From assembly GCA_900074885.1 (NCBI GenBank), contig FJUW01000033.1:759041-823040 (forward strand): DNA of 64,000 nt. Reading direction: 5' to 3'. Below the pieces are notes generated by a model. The model saw only the letters and a list, made by a program, of their open reading frames with translations. It was not told the origin of the DNA and did not search any database. How positions within the stretch are numbered: position 1 is the stretch's first letter; each line of letters starts with the position of its first letter. Positions 46,805 through 58,795 of the stretch are shown here, in pieces. The stretch comes from Rhynchosporium graminicola (taxonomy: Eukaryota > Ascomycota > Leotiomycetes > Helotiales > Ploettnerulaceae). Both the position numbers and the translations under genes were made by a program.

Positions 46805-47230
46805 CTATGAGGGATCTTTGAGAGAATCCGTAGCTTGAAATCGTCAACAAGTGATTATAGCAAGTGCCAGAGACATACCTTCAAGATGGAAGAGAACATT
46901 CGATTGGTAGTTCTTGAACATCTGGGCAACTAGTTCAACATTCATATTTTGGATGTTGATCTCCTGTGAAACATCAGCTCCAGTCACGAGTTACAAGCTA
47001 GCAAACTCTTAAAGATATCGTACTTGTAGACTCTTATTCAGAAGCATGATAGCTTCATTCAGTTTCTCCTGTTGAGGTTAGCCTTTGCCGCAATCGAAAT
47101 GAAGTTGAGTTGAGCAACTAACCACGTTGGTGATGATTCGAGAAAGCAGCAAATTTTGCTGGTGCTCATGTGGACTCTCCTAAGAAGTTATCAGTGAAGA
47201 TTCTCTTCCTGTTCGGAATTATCATACCAT
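46805..47230 (-). CDS. dad4: DASH/Dam1 complex subunit Dad4, 72 residues in five exons
   Basis: Dad4 is one of the ten DASH/Dam1 ring subunits that couple kinetochores to spindle microtubules. The gene is easily missed because its exons are tiny: 47228-47230 (the ATG alone), 47123-47179, 47024-47068, 46879-46963 and 46805-46833. All introns are GT-AG (GTATGA...TTAG, GTTAGT...ACAG, GTACGA...ACAG, GTATGT...CAAG). The spliced length is exactly 219 nt, giving 72 residues including [53 protein letters not shown] and the end ATDSLKDPS. The size equals that of yeast Dad4 and the sequence matches it along its whole length; the small helical protein has no other domains. It shares a short divergent promoter with ies6. 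Confidence 0.93.
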
Positions 47231-47398
47231 TTTGTCCTTTCGTGGAAGATTCTCGTCGCGATATGACGCGTTTGACTTCAACAAGTGAGAGTTTGATAAA
47301 CATCACGTGAGTCTACGTTTACTGTACGAGCTCCCTTCTTTGAATGCATGTCAATCATCACTCTTCACGATATCTACACAACATCAAACACGCAAATA
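47231..47398. promoter_or_regulatory. Bidirectional promoter of dad4 and ies6 with an E-box
   Basis: Only 168 bp separate the two divergent start codons. A CACGTG palindrome at 47306-47311 sits near the middle; in yeasts this is a Cbf1/bHLH site. Use of the site is inferred, not shown. Confidence 0.45.
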
Positions 47399-47980
47399 AT
47401 GGCACCTCAAACCTCCACCGAAGAAGCAGAAGCTCATCAAGCACTACTTGACCAACTCGACATCCACTCAATCCAAAAGCCCTTCCGCAATACCCACTGG
47501 AAGCCTAACCAACGGCGCAACAAGAACATCAAAACCATTCTCGGCGATGCGATCCGCAAAGAAGCCTCCCTTCAACCTACGAATGAGAACAGCGGCGCTG
47601 TAACACCGAATCTTGACGACTCTGTCATGACTACAGATGGAGACTCGACACCTGCAGTTTCAACATCGGGCTCTTCGCTCCAACCTCCCAACCTCGCGCA
47701 AGCTTCTCGGAACTTGTCGAAGCTTGTGCTGGAGAGGAACATGAGATCTAACGGATCCTCGAATGCTCCATGTGCAACTTATACGAATATTGAGTCTGCG
47801 CCATCATTGGCGCACTCCAAGCATTATTGTGATATTACGGGGCTGGGAGCGCCTTATACGGATCCTAAGACTCGATTGCGGTATCATGATAAGGAGGTCT
47901 TTGGGGTTATCAGGACTTTGGGTCAAGGTGTTGCGGAGCAATACTTGGAAGCTAGAGGAGCGCATACAGTTTTGAAGTGA
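47399..47980 (+). CDS. ies6: INO80 complex subunit Ies6 (YL1 C-terminal domain)
   Basis: Ies6 pairs with Arp5 in the INO80 remodeller and helps it grip the nucleosome. The intronless frame encodes 193 residues from ATG 47399; an in-frame ATG at 47348 would add 17 residues, but MAPQTSTEEAEAHQ looks like the natural beginning. The YL1_C domain is at about residues 140-190: KHYCDITGLGAPYTDPKT, LRYHDKEVFGVI, EQYLEARGAHTVLK, ending exactly at the stop as in other Ies6 proteins. Upstream of it, PFRNTHWKPNQRRNKNIKTIL (residues ~29-49) is the second conserved Ies6 block; the middle is Ser/Thr-rich. Its proximity to arp5 (under 1 kb) fits a shared function. Confidence 0.93.
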   Translation: MAPQTSTEEAEAHQALLDQLDIHSIQKPFRNTHWKPNQRRNKNIKTILGDAIRKEASLQPTNENSGAVTPNLDDSVMTTDGDSTPAVSTSGSSLQPPNLAQASRNLSKLVLERNMRSNGSSNAPCATYTNIESAPSLAHSKHYCDITGLGAPYTDPKTRLRYHDKEVFGVIRTLGQGVAEQYLEARGAHTVLK

Positions 47981-48938
47981 GGAGCTACGGAGGTCTCACA
48001 AATGGGTTGGGGAAATGCACATCAGACGGAAGTGGTAGATAGGAACATTTGGGAGAATCATGGAGATGGCAGTATGCTGCAGATAGACGATTTACAGGCA
48101 AGTAGATACCGGAGTAAGAGATCTTGACATGGTAGAGGGTTATTCAGCCTAGTACTGCAGCTAACGGTCAAAAGGTCCTCATGTCACGAAAGTGTCCTAC
48201 GACATTCAACTCTACATACACGAGCAGTATAGATACAGGACACCAGGAACCAAGGGAGTTAGGGGAGCCAGCCGCCAAATACAAAATTCAACAGCGAATC
48301 CTGTTCTGTATGACCGACAAAGTCAAGCTCATCCCACCCACCGAAAGGCTTTCGACAGACGGTTCAAGAAGGAGCTCCGGCTTAATCGCGATCAATAACT
48401 TTATTATTTGCCTGAAGAATGACGTGGTACCGAGAGCATATAGAATAATAGACTCAGTTACGAGAGCACGAAGCTCCAGTCGTCGCGGCAATCTCTGAAG
48501 TCCTGGACTTTATGTGTGTAGACTTTGTGCGTGAAACAAATCGAGAAAACAAACCTCTATGGCCATTTCCTTTCCACAATCACTCTACTCAGTTGAAAGA
48601 TGCTTGTCCGTGTAAGTACGAGTGTACAAGTATGTACAAGTATTTACGAAGCAGTCGATGCATGAGTGGGAACCTATGGGACCTGCGGGAGGTCGAGAAA
48701 AGCTTTTATGGCGAAAGATTGACCAGAAGCTAACGGAGTCCGTGTCCGTCTCCACAACCCACCACAGCCACCTGCCAAGACAGCACTCAACCAAAAGAAT
48801 GTCGGTTCCCCATCCCTGGCGCATCTTCCGAGGCCGCCAATTCCATCTTTTGGCCATTATCTCAAACTCCACTCAAAGCACACGACCAATTACATATTCC
48901 CCTAGCCCTTATATTTTCGCGGAGTAAATACAGCAAAG
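47981..48938. other. Intergenic region between ies6 and got1
   Basis: About 960 bp without recognisable coding sequence. Several overlapping frames on both strands (48181-48498 +, 48585-48872 -, 48622-48927 +) show no motif and look like chance. Confidence 0.5.
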
Positions 48939-49690
48939 ATGCCTACAATGTGGTTATCGGATTCGCAGAGTATGTTTCCCAATCTGCGCGCTTGAATGGT
49001 GTCCGAGGCTCGAGTAGCAGAACCAGGTGCTCGAAAAGGGGCATATAAACACACGATGCGCCGGCTTTACTTCTTGACTTGGGAAGAAGGCATGGGGGAC
49101 AGTTTGCTAACGACTTCACTCTGTAGAGATTGGTGTAGCGTTTTGCTCCGGAGGTTTGTACCATTTCTAATCAGGAGCTGCGGCGCATAGCTCAGAAATT
49201 TGAATACTGACTGGACTTCAGGCGGCTTCTTCTTGATCGCAGGAGTATTCATGTTTTTCGATAGAGCAATGTACTTACCTCCTCCTTCTATTACCTCTCA
49301 AACATTCGCTAATACACCCCACACAGGCTCGCAATGGGCAATGTACATCTCCCCTCGTCTACCTCTCCCAACCAAACCTCGCTCACACACCCACAGGTCC
49401 TGTTCCTCCTCGGCCTCACAATCATAATTGGGCCGCAGAAAACGGCACTCTTTTTCGCACGTCGCCAGAAACTTAAAGGCACAGCCGCCTTCTTCGCCGG
49501 CCTTGTCCTGATCTTGATGCGTTGGGCCCTGGTGGGTTTTTTGGTCGAGTTATATGGGATTTTTATTCTGTTTGGGGATTTCTTGGGCACAATTGCGGGA
49601 TTTGCGAGGAATCTGCCCGTTGTTGGACCGTTGATTGGGGGAGCGGTTGATAGGATGGGTTTGGGTGGTGGTGGGCAGTTGCCTGTATGA
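48939..49690 (+). CDS. got1: Got1 family Golgi transport protein
   Basis: Got1 is a small tetra-spanning membrane protein of the ER-Golgi route that assists COPII vesicle traffic and fusion. Five exons (48939-48969, 49127-49153, 49222-49270, 49327-49342, 49397-49690) give 138 residues, or 135 if the second ATG (48948, MWLSDSQ) is used as in yeast. The fourth exon is only 16 nt. Spliced, the protein reads QKIGVAFCSGGGFFLIAGVF, FFDRAMLAMGNVLFLLGLT, IIGPQKTALFFARRQKLKG, then two further hydrophobic segments and the end GGQLPV; four membrane segments and length agree with yeast Got1. The FFDRA-LA(M/L)GN block and IIG-QKT are family signatures. Confidence 0.92.
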
Positions 49691-50229
49691 GAACGTCGAT
49701 AGCTGTTCCAAATTTGACGATGAGTATTGCTAGGGCTGGGAATATAGAGAAGGCATTGTAACAAGGTAGATGGCATGTACAGAACGCATGGAGTTGGGGC
49801 GATTTGGCGTTCGGAGTGGATATTGGCTCCTATTTTGTGGTCTTGTTGAGCTCGAGCTCCTGGAACGTCACTGAAGCGGCGATTTTGAAGCAGAGTTGGG
49901 GTATAAGCCGAAAGTCAAATTTCAAAAAACCCAACTCTGCGCATGTCAAAAGGCATTGTAGCGATCGAGTATTGAAAGTCATGAATTCATCGAGCTATGC
50001 AAACCTCCCAAGCCCTTTCCTCGACCAAGGTATCTGCAAGGCTATCCACATCCTCCAGGTACCCTACCTATCCTCGATTATCAAAAGATACTATTCTAGC
50101 ATCGGTCTTAAGGAATGCCAAAAGGGTCTTCCTGCAGGATTATGCACATCTTCGTTCATCTGCATCCCTGTGAAAAAATCCATGCGCTGTGTTCCCCGTC
50201 TTGCTGTAATTCCCATCTGTGAATGCTGT
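49691..50229. other. Spacer between the convergent got1 and profilin genes
   Basis: About 540 bp holding both 3' ends. The plus-strand frame 49804-50283 runs into the profilin coding region on the opposite strand and is a shadow. Confidence 0.55.
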
Positions 50230-50890
50230 CTAGTAGCCCGACTTGATGAGATAATCTGCCAATTGTTCCACGGTCGTTGCTGAATTCCCGGCAATCATGG
50301 TTTCGCCGTAGTGGGCAATGAGGATGGCTTGCTTGGTCTTGACGATAACGACGCCCTCGCGGCCCTGGGTGAAGCATTAGCAGAAGGCCAAACATCTACC
50401 ATTCTATTGAGATGGCAAGACAATGTGTAGGTACGAATCTACCTTTCTGGCGTAGAGACTTCTATCTTCGGCCTTTGTGAGAACGTATCTTTCTCCAGCA
50501 ACGTGTAGTCCCTCGGCGTAAAGAGAATCGACCTTTCCTGACAACCCATTGATGATCTCCTTCATCTCAGTAGCAGAAACCTAAACGACATCAGCAACAT
50601 GTTTATCAAATTCCTCAAGCCCTTCCATGCGCCGCCATTGAAAGCGTATATATAGACGTACGTCGAAGCCCGCGCTGGCAGCCCACTTGCTGTCACCTGC
50701 AATGCTGTAGATAGCTCCCTTATCGACATGACCACTAGCCACCATGCTAAACACCCATCAGCTCCAATATTCCGTCATCGTTCAAAGCCTGCCTAAAGCA
50801 CATACCTAGTATCGACATAGGCTGCGGTATCAAAGTCAGCATGTGCCCGAGGAGGGGTAAATACTTGATGTACATACCTTGCCACGACAT
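50230..50890 (-). CDS. pfy1: Profilin
   Basis: Profilin binds monomeric actin, promotes nucleotide exchange and hands actin to formins through poly-proline binding. Five exons on the minus strand: 50878-50890 (13 nt), 50806-50821 (16 nt), 50662-50746, 50443-50580 and 50230-50364; total 387 nt, 128 residues, the normal fungal size. The N-terminus MSWQAYVDTSMVASGHVDK carries the conserved aromatic WQ-Y of the poly-proline groove. Then come IYSIAGDSKWAASAGF, SATEMKEIINGL, VLTKAEDRSLYARKGREGV and the actin-binding end TKQAILIAHYGE ... ATTVEQLADYLIKSGY. The last two blocks are textbook profilin. The two microexons at the start explain why no long open frame marks the 5' end. Confidence 0.96.
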
Positions 50891-53303
50891 CTCGAAGTCG
50901 CGCTGTGTTACTAAATGAGCAGAATTGAAGAGGCCGAAAGTTGTGTGTGAGGATGAAGCGGTATTGCACGACAAAGTTATGAGTTAGAGTGGTTGGAAGA
51001 TGGAAATCTGTATGGGGTTGAAGATGTTGTGACTTCTTTGTTAAGCTTGGCGGGAGCCTTTTTGGTCGCAATGCCACTAGCTGGGTAGTGGGGTATTGTA
51101 GTAGAGAGCGGCCACGCCAGCGCTATTGATAGAATAACTTGAACTACAACATCCAAAGCTTTTTTCTGTTCGTCCCATTCAATACTGATTGTTAAGTGAC
51201 AATTGTATTCATACTACCCGTGGATCGAGGCGCGTCAAACTCGTTTCCGGCGAATGTACTGCAAAGTCCTCAATCGTTTGACGAATGAGGAACTTCCACG
51301 CAGGCAGTTACAGTGACTTATATAAGTAATGTCCCAAGGCGGCTTCAACAACACTGTCTTTCCACCAAGTACATATCATATTCCACTAGATGCCCTACGA
51401 TATCTTCGCGACTTTGAACTGATTTCCCATCGCCGAGACTGAATTTCACTTATATCGGACGAGCATCAACACCATCGATCACTTACAGAAGACATCCTGC
51501 TTGCCTGCAGTGTGCTCTCTTGGTGGCAAATCAGAATACAAGACGCGGCGGCATAGATCCCGAATTGTGCATTTACCCTCTGATGCAATGCAAGACAAGT
51601 GTGAGACCAGATTTGACCTCCGTACTCTTCAAAATTCTTCTAGAAGGCACCTGGAGACATCCTTCTGCTTGCTGGACCAGCCTTACCCGGATGAAAGTGT
51701 CAGACTCAATGCTACCTACAGGAGAAATGCAGTCATGGAAACGCTTTGTGCAGATTTATCCGGACCAGGAATCAGGAATGCAGACGACAGACTGTCATTG
51801 CGCATATTCGGGAGAATGTCACTTGTCAAATTTATGATGGAACGTTTCCAGAGGGACTCCAGATGGAGTTGTTCAAAGTAGAGCAATTTGGCTCTGGTTG
51901 GCATCTTTGGGGATCTTCTTTCTTCTCGCTCCTCCCTCCAGTCGAGCATCTGAAGATATACACAGTGAAGTGCTCTCTCTCTCTCTCTAAGATCCACCGA
52001 TACCGCACCAGTCGCACGCACATCTGCCGCTTTCATCGGTGTCTGTGTGGGATCTCCTACCCTTTGATAGCCAAGCTCTAAAAGCACGGTAGTCACCAGC
52101 AGCCCTGTCCAACGGGTTTCCCCGTCACCCACAGACATGAGAGATGCAGGTGCTCGTACCAAGTTCCTGGATTTCCGACGACATCGTGTACAGACATCAC
52201 CAACATCACGAGTTCATGCAAGCCCCAGAAAGTCAAAAGTCTAGAACGCATGCGATTTGACGCTGCTAGGGTTGTCCAATTGAGACATCTCCATCTTATG
52301 GCCAGAAATAGCTGACGACGTGGATACGGGAAATTACTTGGAGGTTAACCCGACGATTCGCTAAGACTCTTTGAAGGGCCGCCCGACTCATGAATGCCAC
52401 CTGGCTCACTATTGTAACTTTGTAAGTGTATCAGTGTTTCGAAAGCAGGTGCAATTGCTATCTAGTTAACTTTTCGTGGCGTCGCAGGTGAGGAACAAAG
52501 ATGTTCTGGCCTTCTTGTTTCATCTCATCGTCTGTCAGACTCAGACTCAGACTCAGATCATGGCACTGGGGTACACGGCCCTTTTCTGTACAACCCAATT
52601 CTTCCAGAATCTCAAATCACAACCCCTTCCATCATAACACCACCCAATGTCACTCTCGAAAACTTGGAGTGCATCACCAATTGTACCAAGATGCCCTACA
52701 CCCGCCTTCGTGACAGCTCCTTGACAGCTGCAATTTTGGCTGTTATCAACATTCAGATGAGGTTGTTGTCGACCCCTGTAATTGCGTCCACTGTAAGATT
52801 AATGCGGTTCCTTTCCCCTGTCTGGAACTCTCATCTCCTCGTGTATCAGGGGCCTTGCCTTCCAGATTGTGTCGCAACTTGCAAGCAGCGCAAGCAGCGC
52901 CCATTTCCGGCCCTCTCCACACTCACCGTTGTAATCCTGGTTGGCGATCAAGTGCTCTTGCAATCAAATGACCGTCCCTCGCGTCCTATCAACCTCAAAC
53001 GATCCATCCGCGGGTACAGGCGCAAGGATTGACAATTGAAGCGGAGGTAGATAAGTCAATAGCTTCCTCGGAAACCCGCCTCTGCCTTCTTTTGCTCTTC
53101 ACCACTCTTTCAACCGTTGATTCTTACTTAATACACCAAGGGTCTCCTGGCGAACCTGCACACTCTTTCGGCCGAACACACACTCTTTTTGTTGCCAGCA
53201 TAAACATCACGCTCGTTGTTTCAAACCTACTCATCAAGCCTGTTACCGATTTCTTTGCGATACACCTAATAGTCTCAAACCAACTCAGTCTAAAACATCG
53301 AGG
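50891..53303. other. Gene-poor region, about 2.4 kb
   Basis: No supportable gene. Overlapping frames between 51501 and 52162 on both strands lack recognisable domains. A short (CAGACT)n repeat lies near 52527-52560. The last few hundred bases are CT-rich with many TTC/TCA triplets, as expected for the leader of the gene at 53304. Confidence 0.4.
52527..52560. repeat. CAGACT hexamer microsatellite
   Basis: About four tandem copies of CAGACT (written ...GTCAGACTCAGACTCAG...) in a non-coding stretch. Confidence 0.8.
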
Positions 53304-56057
53304 ATGGTTAGGACGAATCCTCCGTCGAAGTCGGTGTGGAGCCAGTTGGGGCGTGGCACGAAAGGACGAGACACAGATGATTCTGGTACACCAAATCATG
53401 TATCAGAAGATGCACAGGCCAGGACCGTCGACCAAGAAACTGCCCGATTATTTGAATTCGCTCCGCAAAAACGAGATCAGGTTCCAGAAAGGCCTAGCAC
53501 CTCCGCCGGACCTGCATCCAATTTTGCGAAGAGGAGGAACGCAGAAAAGATAGGAACCCAGGACGACCTGCACTTCAATCCTCTAGCGGCACATGGAGTA
53601 GGGACGACTTTCTACAACTTTCCTCTGCCAGGTTCTCTTCCTACTCCTGCCAGCTCGCCCAAGTCTACCCATCATCCCGTAGCTCGGAATATTCAGGTGA
53701 CTCGCCCTTCGACTCCAGAGTCTATGGAGACAGCACCTTCGAAGATGAATGTCTCACAGGCTGAGATTGGCATGGCTCTCGGAAGTCCACAACATCCGCC
53801 GCCGGCATGGGCAACAGCGCCAATCGATAGATATTCCGAGTCACCTGATCAAGTTGACGATGACTTCAATAACTCGGCACCAGTCAAGCAGAAGACCAGG
53901 AAGTGGAAGTTATTGGGTGGTTTGTTTGGCGGCAAGAAACATGAGGCGCCGCAAAACTTCTACCAAGTGCAGCCAGAGACGTCGCAGCAAACACCTGTTA
54001 ACCATGGATTCGATTTCGGAAAGCCGAGTGAGAAGACTAAGTTCCGAAGTCTAGGTCGCTCAATCTCCAGTAAACGCAAGACAAAGAAGCCGGAGATTGG
54101 CCGCGCGAAGACTTTTCCTCTACGCTTTGATCTTGATGGCTCGAATAGACAGCATCAGCCTGAAATTCCAGAAATCACCATCGATGGAGGAAGAGTCGCT
54201 TACGGCGGCCCTCGGTCGACCCAGAAAGACGCAGGCCTACTTGATGTTGACATCCCGTCGGTCCAAATGGAGAGATATTCGATTATGTTCAACGGCATTA
54301 TATCGGATAAACAATCACGCCCAAATTCATCCTCGTTGCTCATAAGACGACAAGCTACGCTTGACAAATTAAAGACAGCCAACGAGGCACTTGCTTCCAA
54401 GGTTAGAAGCCCGCATGTCCATTGGGCTTCCTCAAATGAATGGTTCTAATGGTCAACATAGGAAATCGAAGAAATGGAGGCTAGATCCCAGGTATTACTC
54501 CCCAGACGCATGACCTCGCCAGGAATCAGGTCTCAAAGTCCGGTCAGATCTCAAAGTCCGGCCAGGTCTCAAAGCCCGGCCTTCTCGCTGTTTCCCAGTA
54601 CACCTACCACTCGAAGCAGAAATTTGTCTATTTCCGCGCGAGCGGGGTCTTCAGTGTCGCATCAACGTTCCAACACTTCCCCGGCTCTGCTCTCTCCCAC
54701 ACGCCCTTCCTTCGCCCCTGGGCACAGCAATGAAGACCACGCAAACCTTGTCTCGGGTGACTCACCGACCGTGCCCATACGCCAGCAACGAGATATCTGT
54801 CGAGGACCACGAGCTGTACAAAAAAAGGAAAAACCAGTGGCAGTACCATTAGCAGCCCCCGGGACGAGAGATTGGACACCAGGCCAATCGCATCTCCTAC
54901 TGGACTCGTCCAGTGACAGCGAAGTGCCCATCGCCACCGTCATACCCATGAAAGTCCAACAACAGCCAGAGCCAAGCTGGCAAATGACCAGCTCTAACCA
55001 TACCGTCAATGACTCCGTAACTGGTAGTTCCGCGTCTGGATCCGATCACTCAACTTCCACAGCCGCATCAAGCATCACGACACCTGTTAGCGCATCAACA
55101 GGGCCCTACCCAGTGACGAAATCGACTCGCATTAATACTCTTCCCCAAACCCGCACCCGCGCAGCAACCGTCAACCCAGCGCTACAAACGGCGCGTTCCG
55201 GAAGTTCAACCACAGACACAGCACCAAGTTCCGTCCCTCGTTTGAACAACACCTCCGCCATAACCTCTAGCCTCGCAAGTCCCAAAGCCGAAGACCAAGC
55301 CCGTCTCGAATCCGCAGCCGGCGTCTCGATTGCGCGTCAAATCTCCCTATCCCGCCAACAAAGACAGCTCCTCGTCCCCATCAAAACGAAAAGCAGTTTA
55401 AAATCTTCGACATCAAGTGCGAATCCAAAAAAACCAACTATCGTAACCACACACCAAAAGCCTATCAGTCGCACCGATCCCAACGGCAGTCCGAAGAAAG
55501 ACCTCGTGGTAGGAGGACAGAATTTTCCGACGCCAGCAAGTGGGATTGGGAAGGTTGCTAGTCCGTTGGAGGCTATTGCGACAGCTACTCAAGGGGGACG
55601 AGAGCGAGGAGAACAAAGAGGAGGAGGTCCACAGCAACATGCACTTCCTGCGCAGACTAGAAGTGGGAGAGAGAATACGCCTTCTCCCGGCCGCTTAGTA
55701 CAAGTCGCTAAACCGAGCACACCGACATTAGTCGTCGTAGGAGATAGCGTAGACGAGAGAGAAAACGCTTACATCAACAAGGTGCGAACCAAGGACTCAG
55801 ACTCGCCAACACCAGTAGGATTCTCTGAACGTCGAAAACAGAAAGAACCGTCTATCCCATACGCGAATTCGCATTCACACAATTACCCCGACTCGTCGAA
55901 CCAAGCCGTAGGCGAGATCAGAGTCGGGCTAGCGGTTCCGAGGAGTACTTCAGGACCTGCTTCTAAGCAGGGCTCCGTCAGACGCGCGAGGGAGATGGCG
56001 ATGATGAATCGGAAGAGTGAGAGGGTTGTTGTGGAGCGCGTCGGAATCGCCAGCTGA
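53304..56057 (+). CDS. Large Ser/Pro-rich protein of unknown function, 897 residues
   Basis: Two exons, 53304-54401 and 54462-56057, with a 60-bp intron GTTAGA...ACATAG, encode 897 residues. I recognise no catalytic domain. The protein is largely disordered, rich in Ser, Pro, Thr and Gln. Ordered-looking islands are a basic segment at about residues 196-210 (KQKTRKWKLLGGLFGGKK), another at about 245-270 (FRSLGRSISSKRKTKK) and a probable helix joining the two exons: MERYSIMFNGII, then LDKLKTANEALASK|EIEEMEARSQ. The ERYSxMF piece is, I believe, shared by many filamentous-fungal hypothetical proteins. Just after the junction the pentad RSQSP repeats three times, with a fourth degenerate copy. 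Many SP/TP sites suggest regulation by proline-directed kinases. It is clearly a real gene, but its role is unknown. Confidence 0.8.
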
Positions 56058-58795
56058 GCAAGTTAGACAGAACTGTCAGTTTTTGCAGGCCAGGATTTTA
56101 CAGACGTGCACATAGTCTGCGCATAGTTTGATCTGACCAGACTTGTTTTTTTTCTTTGTAACACATTCTCTTCTTTTCTTCGACTGGGAATTATGGATGA
56201 ACGAACAGGAGGAGAATCGATCGTTCTATCTCCGTGTGTTCAGACCAAAATTCGGAATCAGATTGAAATACGATACTCTGGTAGTATATAGGGATAGCGA
56301 CAAGGGACGGAATCGGGCATATACCATTATGGCAGGGACGGAGTTTGATGCGAATTTTGGCAGGCGTATATTCTTTTATGATACCAATACCAACTTACTA
56401 TCGTTTCATTCTCCCACAAACTTTATTCGAATCTACCGTGAAAAGCACAGACTTCTATCTTAGTCTTTCTCGTCTCTTCGACCGCTACCCATGTGTATAT
56501 CTATGTATGTATCTATGTATGTTTTCCCAACTCGCTTAATCAAGTAGCAATACTAGCAAATAAACATACTAGAACCCCATCCCCACCTAGTACCGCTATA
56601 ACAATCTCGCCCTACGATTCCACCTACCTAATCAACTCCACCTCACTCCACTCCACTATACACCTCTTGGTCACGAAACCCTTCACGGGACTTCCTTCAC
56701 ACCTCAATACCGGTATTCGCGTATATGGGTATGAGCAACCATCTCTTCGTCCAGAAGCGACTATCAGACTTCTCTTCCCCTTACATTAAGTGCCCAAGTA
56801 CGTACCAGGCAGCAGCCAGCAGTCTAGACTTGATTGCTTCCTCACCACCACCCTCCTCATCAGGACTTGGGTTACTATACGATACACGCCCTCCTGCGCC
56901 TCGTAGACTAGTTTCTTCCTTTAACCCCCTCCGACAGTCGCTTTCTCTCTTGCGTGGAAACACCAAGCTAGATCCGCCCAACATATTTTTGAATTGATAT
57001 ACTGCCCGCGTCCGGAGCGCTTTTACGATGTTTATGCTGTGGTACTAAACCCTGAGGATCTTACATAAGCTATATCTCATCTAAGTTACATCAGACTTGT
57101 CATATGGGATAAAATGAAATGCAATAAACTGCAACAGAACAGACCTGTTCTCATCCCATCATCCCTATCACATCCAGAAAAAAACAAAGTCCGCCGCCAA
57201 CCTTCCACTTATCTGAATCCCATCTCCAGAAATTAGTAGCACCAACAGGCAATAGATATTTCCATCCCATGCCCTCCATATTCCTCCTTTCTTTTCTGCG
57301 ACTCGAGATATACTCACTCATTCACTCACTCACAACCTTTCAGCACATTCTTCCCTGAATTAAAAGGACAAAAAAAAAAAGGGGGGGACGGGGGGGGTTC
57401 TTGAGGTTCGGAAAGCACCCGAGTACCGTTCTTGTGTCTTAGGAGGGGATCTTAACTTCTACTGTATTCTATCATATTACTCATGGAACTAAACAAACTA
57501 GCTGGCTAGCCAACTAACTAGCTGGCCGACTCGAGAACCTACACACCAACACACAACGAGCACCTACCTACCTCATTCCAAGAAAGCATGACCTCCCCTC
57601 CCGAGCCCTTCCCCTTTCTCCACCTAGACACCTGAACCCACAACTCGCGTATACAATACCAGCTTGCGACAAAGTGAACAAACTAATCGCCGGTTCATCC
57701 TCAGGTTACTGCATACCAACCAGCTCACGTACGTATGGCTATGGCAGGCACGTTATGTATCATGTGTACATCGATCCATCTATTCATCTCACTTCTTCGA
57801 ATTTATCCAGTGCCCAACATCAATCAATACCTCTCGGACCCTCTTCGCTCCTCTCCTCCTCTCCTTCTTCCCCCATTCTTGCTCCTCCTCTTCTCTCTGC
57901 TCCTTTCCCCACTACACTACACCGCACATCACCACTCCGTAAACAAACCTACCTAAGCACAGCACAGCATAGCTCCAGACTCAAATCCCTCATATGCATC
58001 CATCCATCCCCATCTATACTTCATACATCCATCCCTCGTGATCAAGAGATCTCACCCCCGTCACCTCCCTTTCCCCTCCCCCCCTTTTCTCCTTCCGCCC
58101 CTCTCTCTGTTACTATATCATATCAATTCCATTTTGCTCTCTCTCTCTCTCTCTCACTCTCTCTTTCTTTTTATTTTCCTTTCCGCCTCACTCTTTGAAC
58201 TACAAGATCCTCCCTAAACCCACAGGCTTTGAAGTATCTTTAAAATCTGCATTTACATTGTAAAATGCAGCGCGGCCCGCAGCGCATGGAAACTCTTACT
58301 TTGCAAATTGCAGCTTATCTTATCTGGTTTTAGACGTCTCTCTTTAGACTTCGTGACTCCATGATATATTCTTGCCTGTTCTCATGCTGCTAGGCACACT
58401 ATTAGAAGGTACGAGCTACTTATCATTCCATGCATTCCAGAAGAGTATCTTTGCAGTCAACATTCACATTCACAAAACCAAGCGTCGTCAAGTCAAAATA
58501 GAAGACGGGATTTCGATTACTATCTCTCATTACTACTTCCCCTTTCGCTTCCCAACCGTGGTATCAAATACAGAAAGAAGTATTAACTATTCGTTAAGCA
58601 TCAAGAACCCTGCAATGCAAGGAGGAAGAACACCTCAAGTTTTGTTCCGCTGCTGCAGAAACATGTGATCGCCATTGCAATCATTTCAATCAGTCCCGAA
58701 CAAAGTGCTAGCGAGCCGAAGCAGCTACGATCAGACGTGGCATTTGCAACATCATGTGCTCAAACCGAACAATTTCGCTAGATATGTGGTCAAGT
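56058..58795. other. Long pyrimidine-rich intergenic region
   Basis: About 2.7 kb, C/T- and A-rich on the plus strand, with simple-sequence runs: an A10-G7 then G8 tract near 57371-57398 and a CT repeat at 58135-58165. Frames such as 57674-58198 (+) encode only Ser/Leu repeats made by the microsatellites. No gene is seen; the opsin 3' UTR should occupy bases just below 58796. Confidence 0.5.
58135..58165. repeat. CT dinucleotide microsatellite
   Basis: A run of about twelve CT units inside a polypyrimidine stretch. Confidence 0.85.

Noticed and set aside
49804..50283. Plus-strand frame of 159 codons
   Set aside because: Its second half lies opposite the last profilin exon and the first half has no recognisable feature.
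51501..52162. Overlapping open frames on both strands
   Set aside because: Protein-like fragments occur in more than one frame, but none has a domain, signal peptide or consistent splice sites, so no gene can be supported.
57674..58198. Frame of 174 codons with a Ser/Leu-rich end
   Set aside because: The Ser-Leu run is the translation of a CT microsatellite and the rest lacks features.
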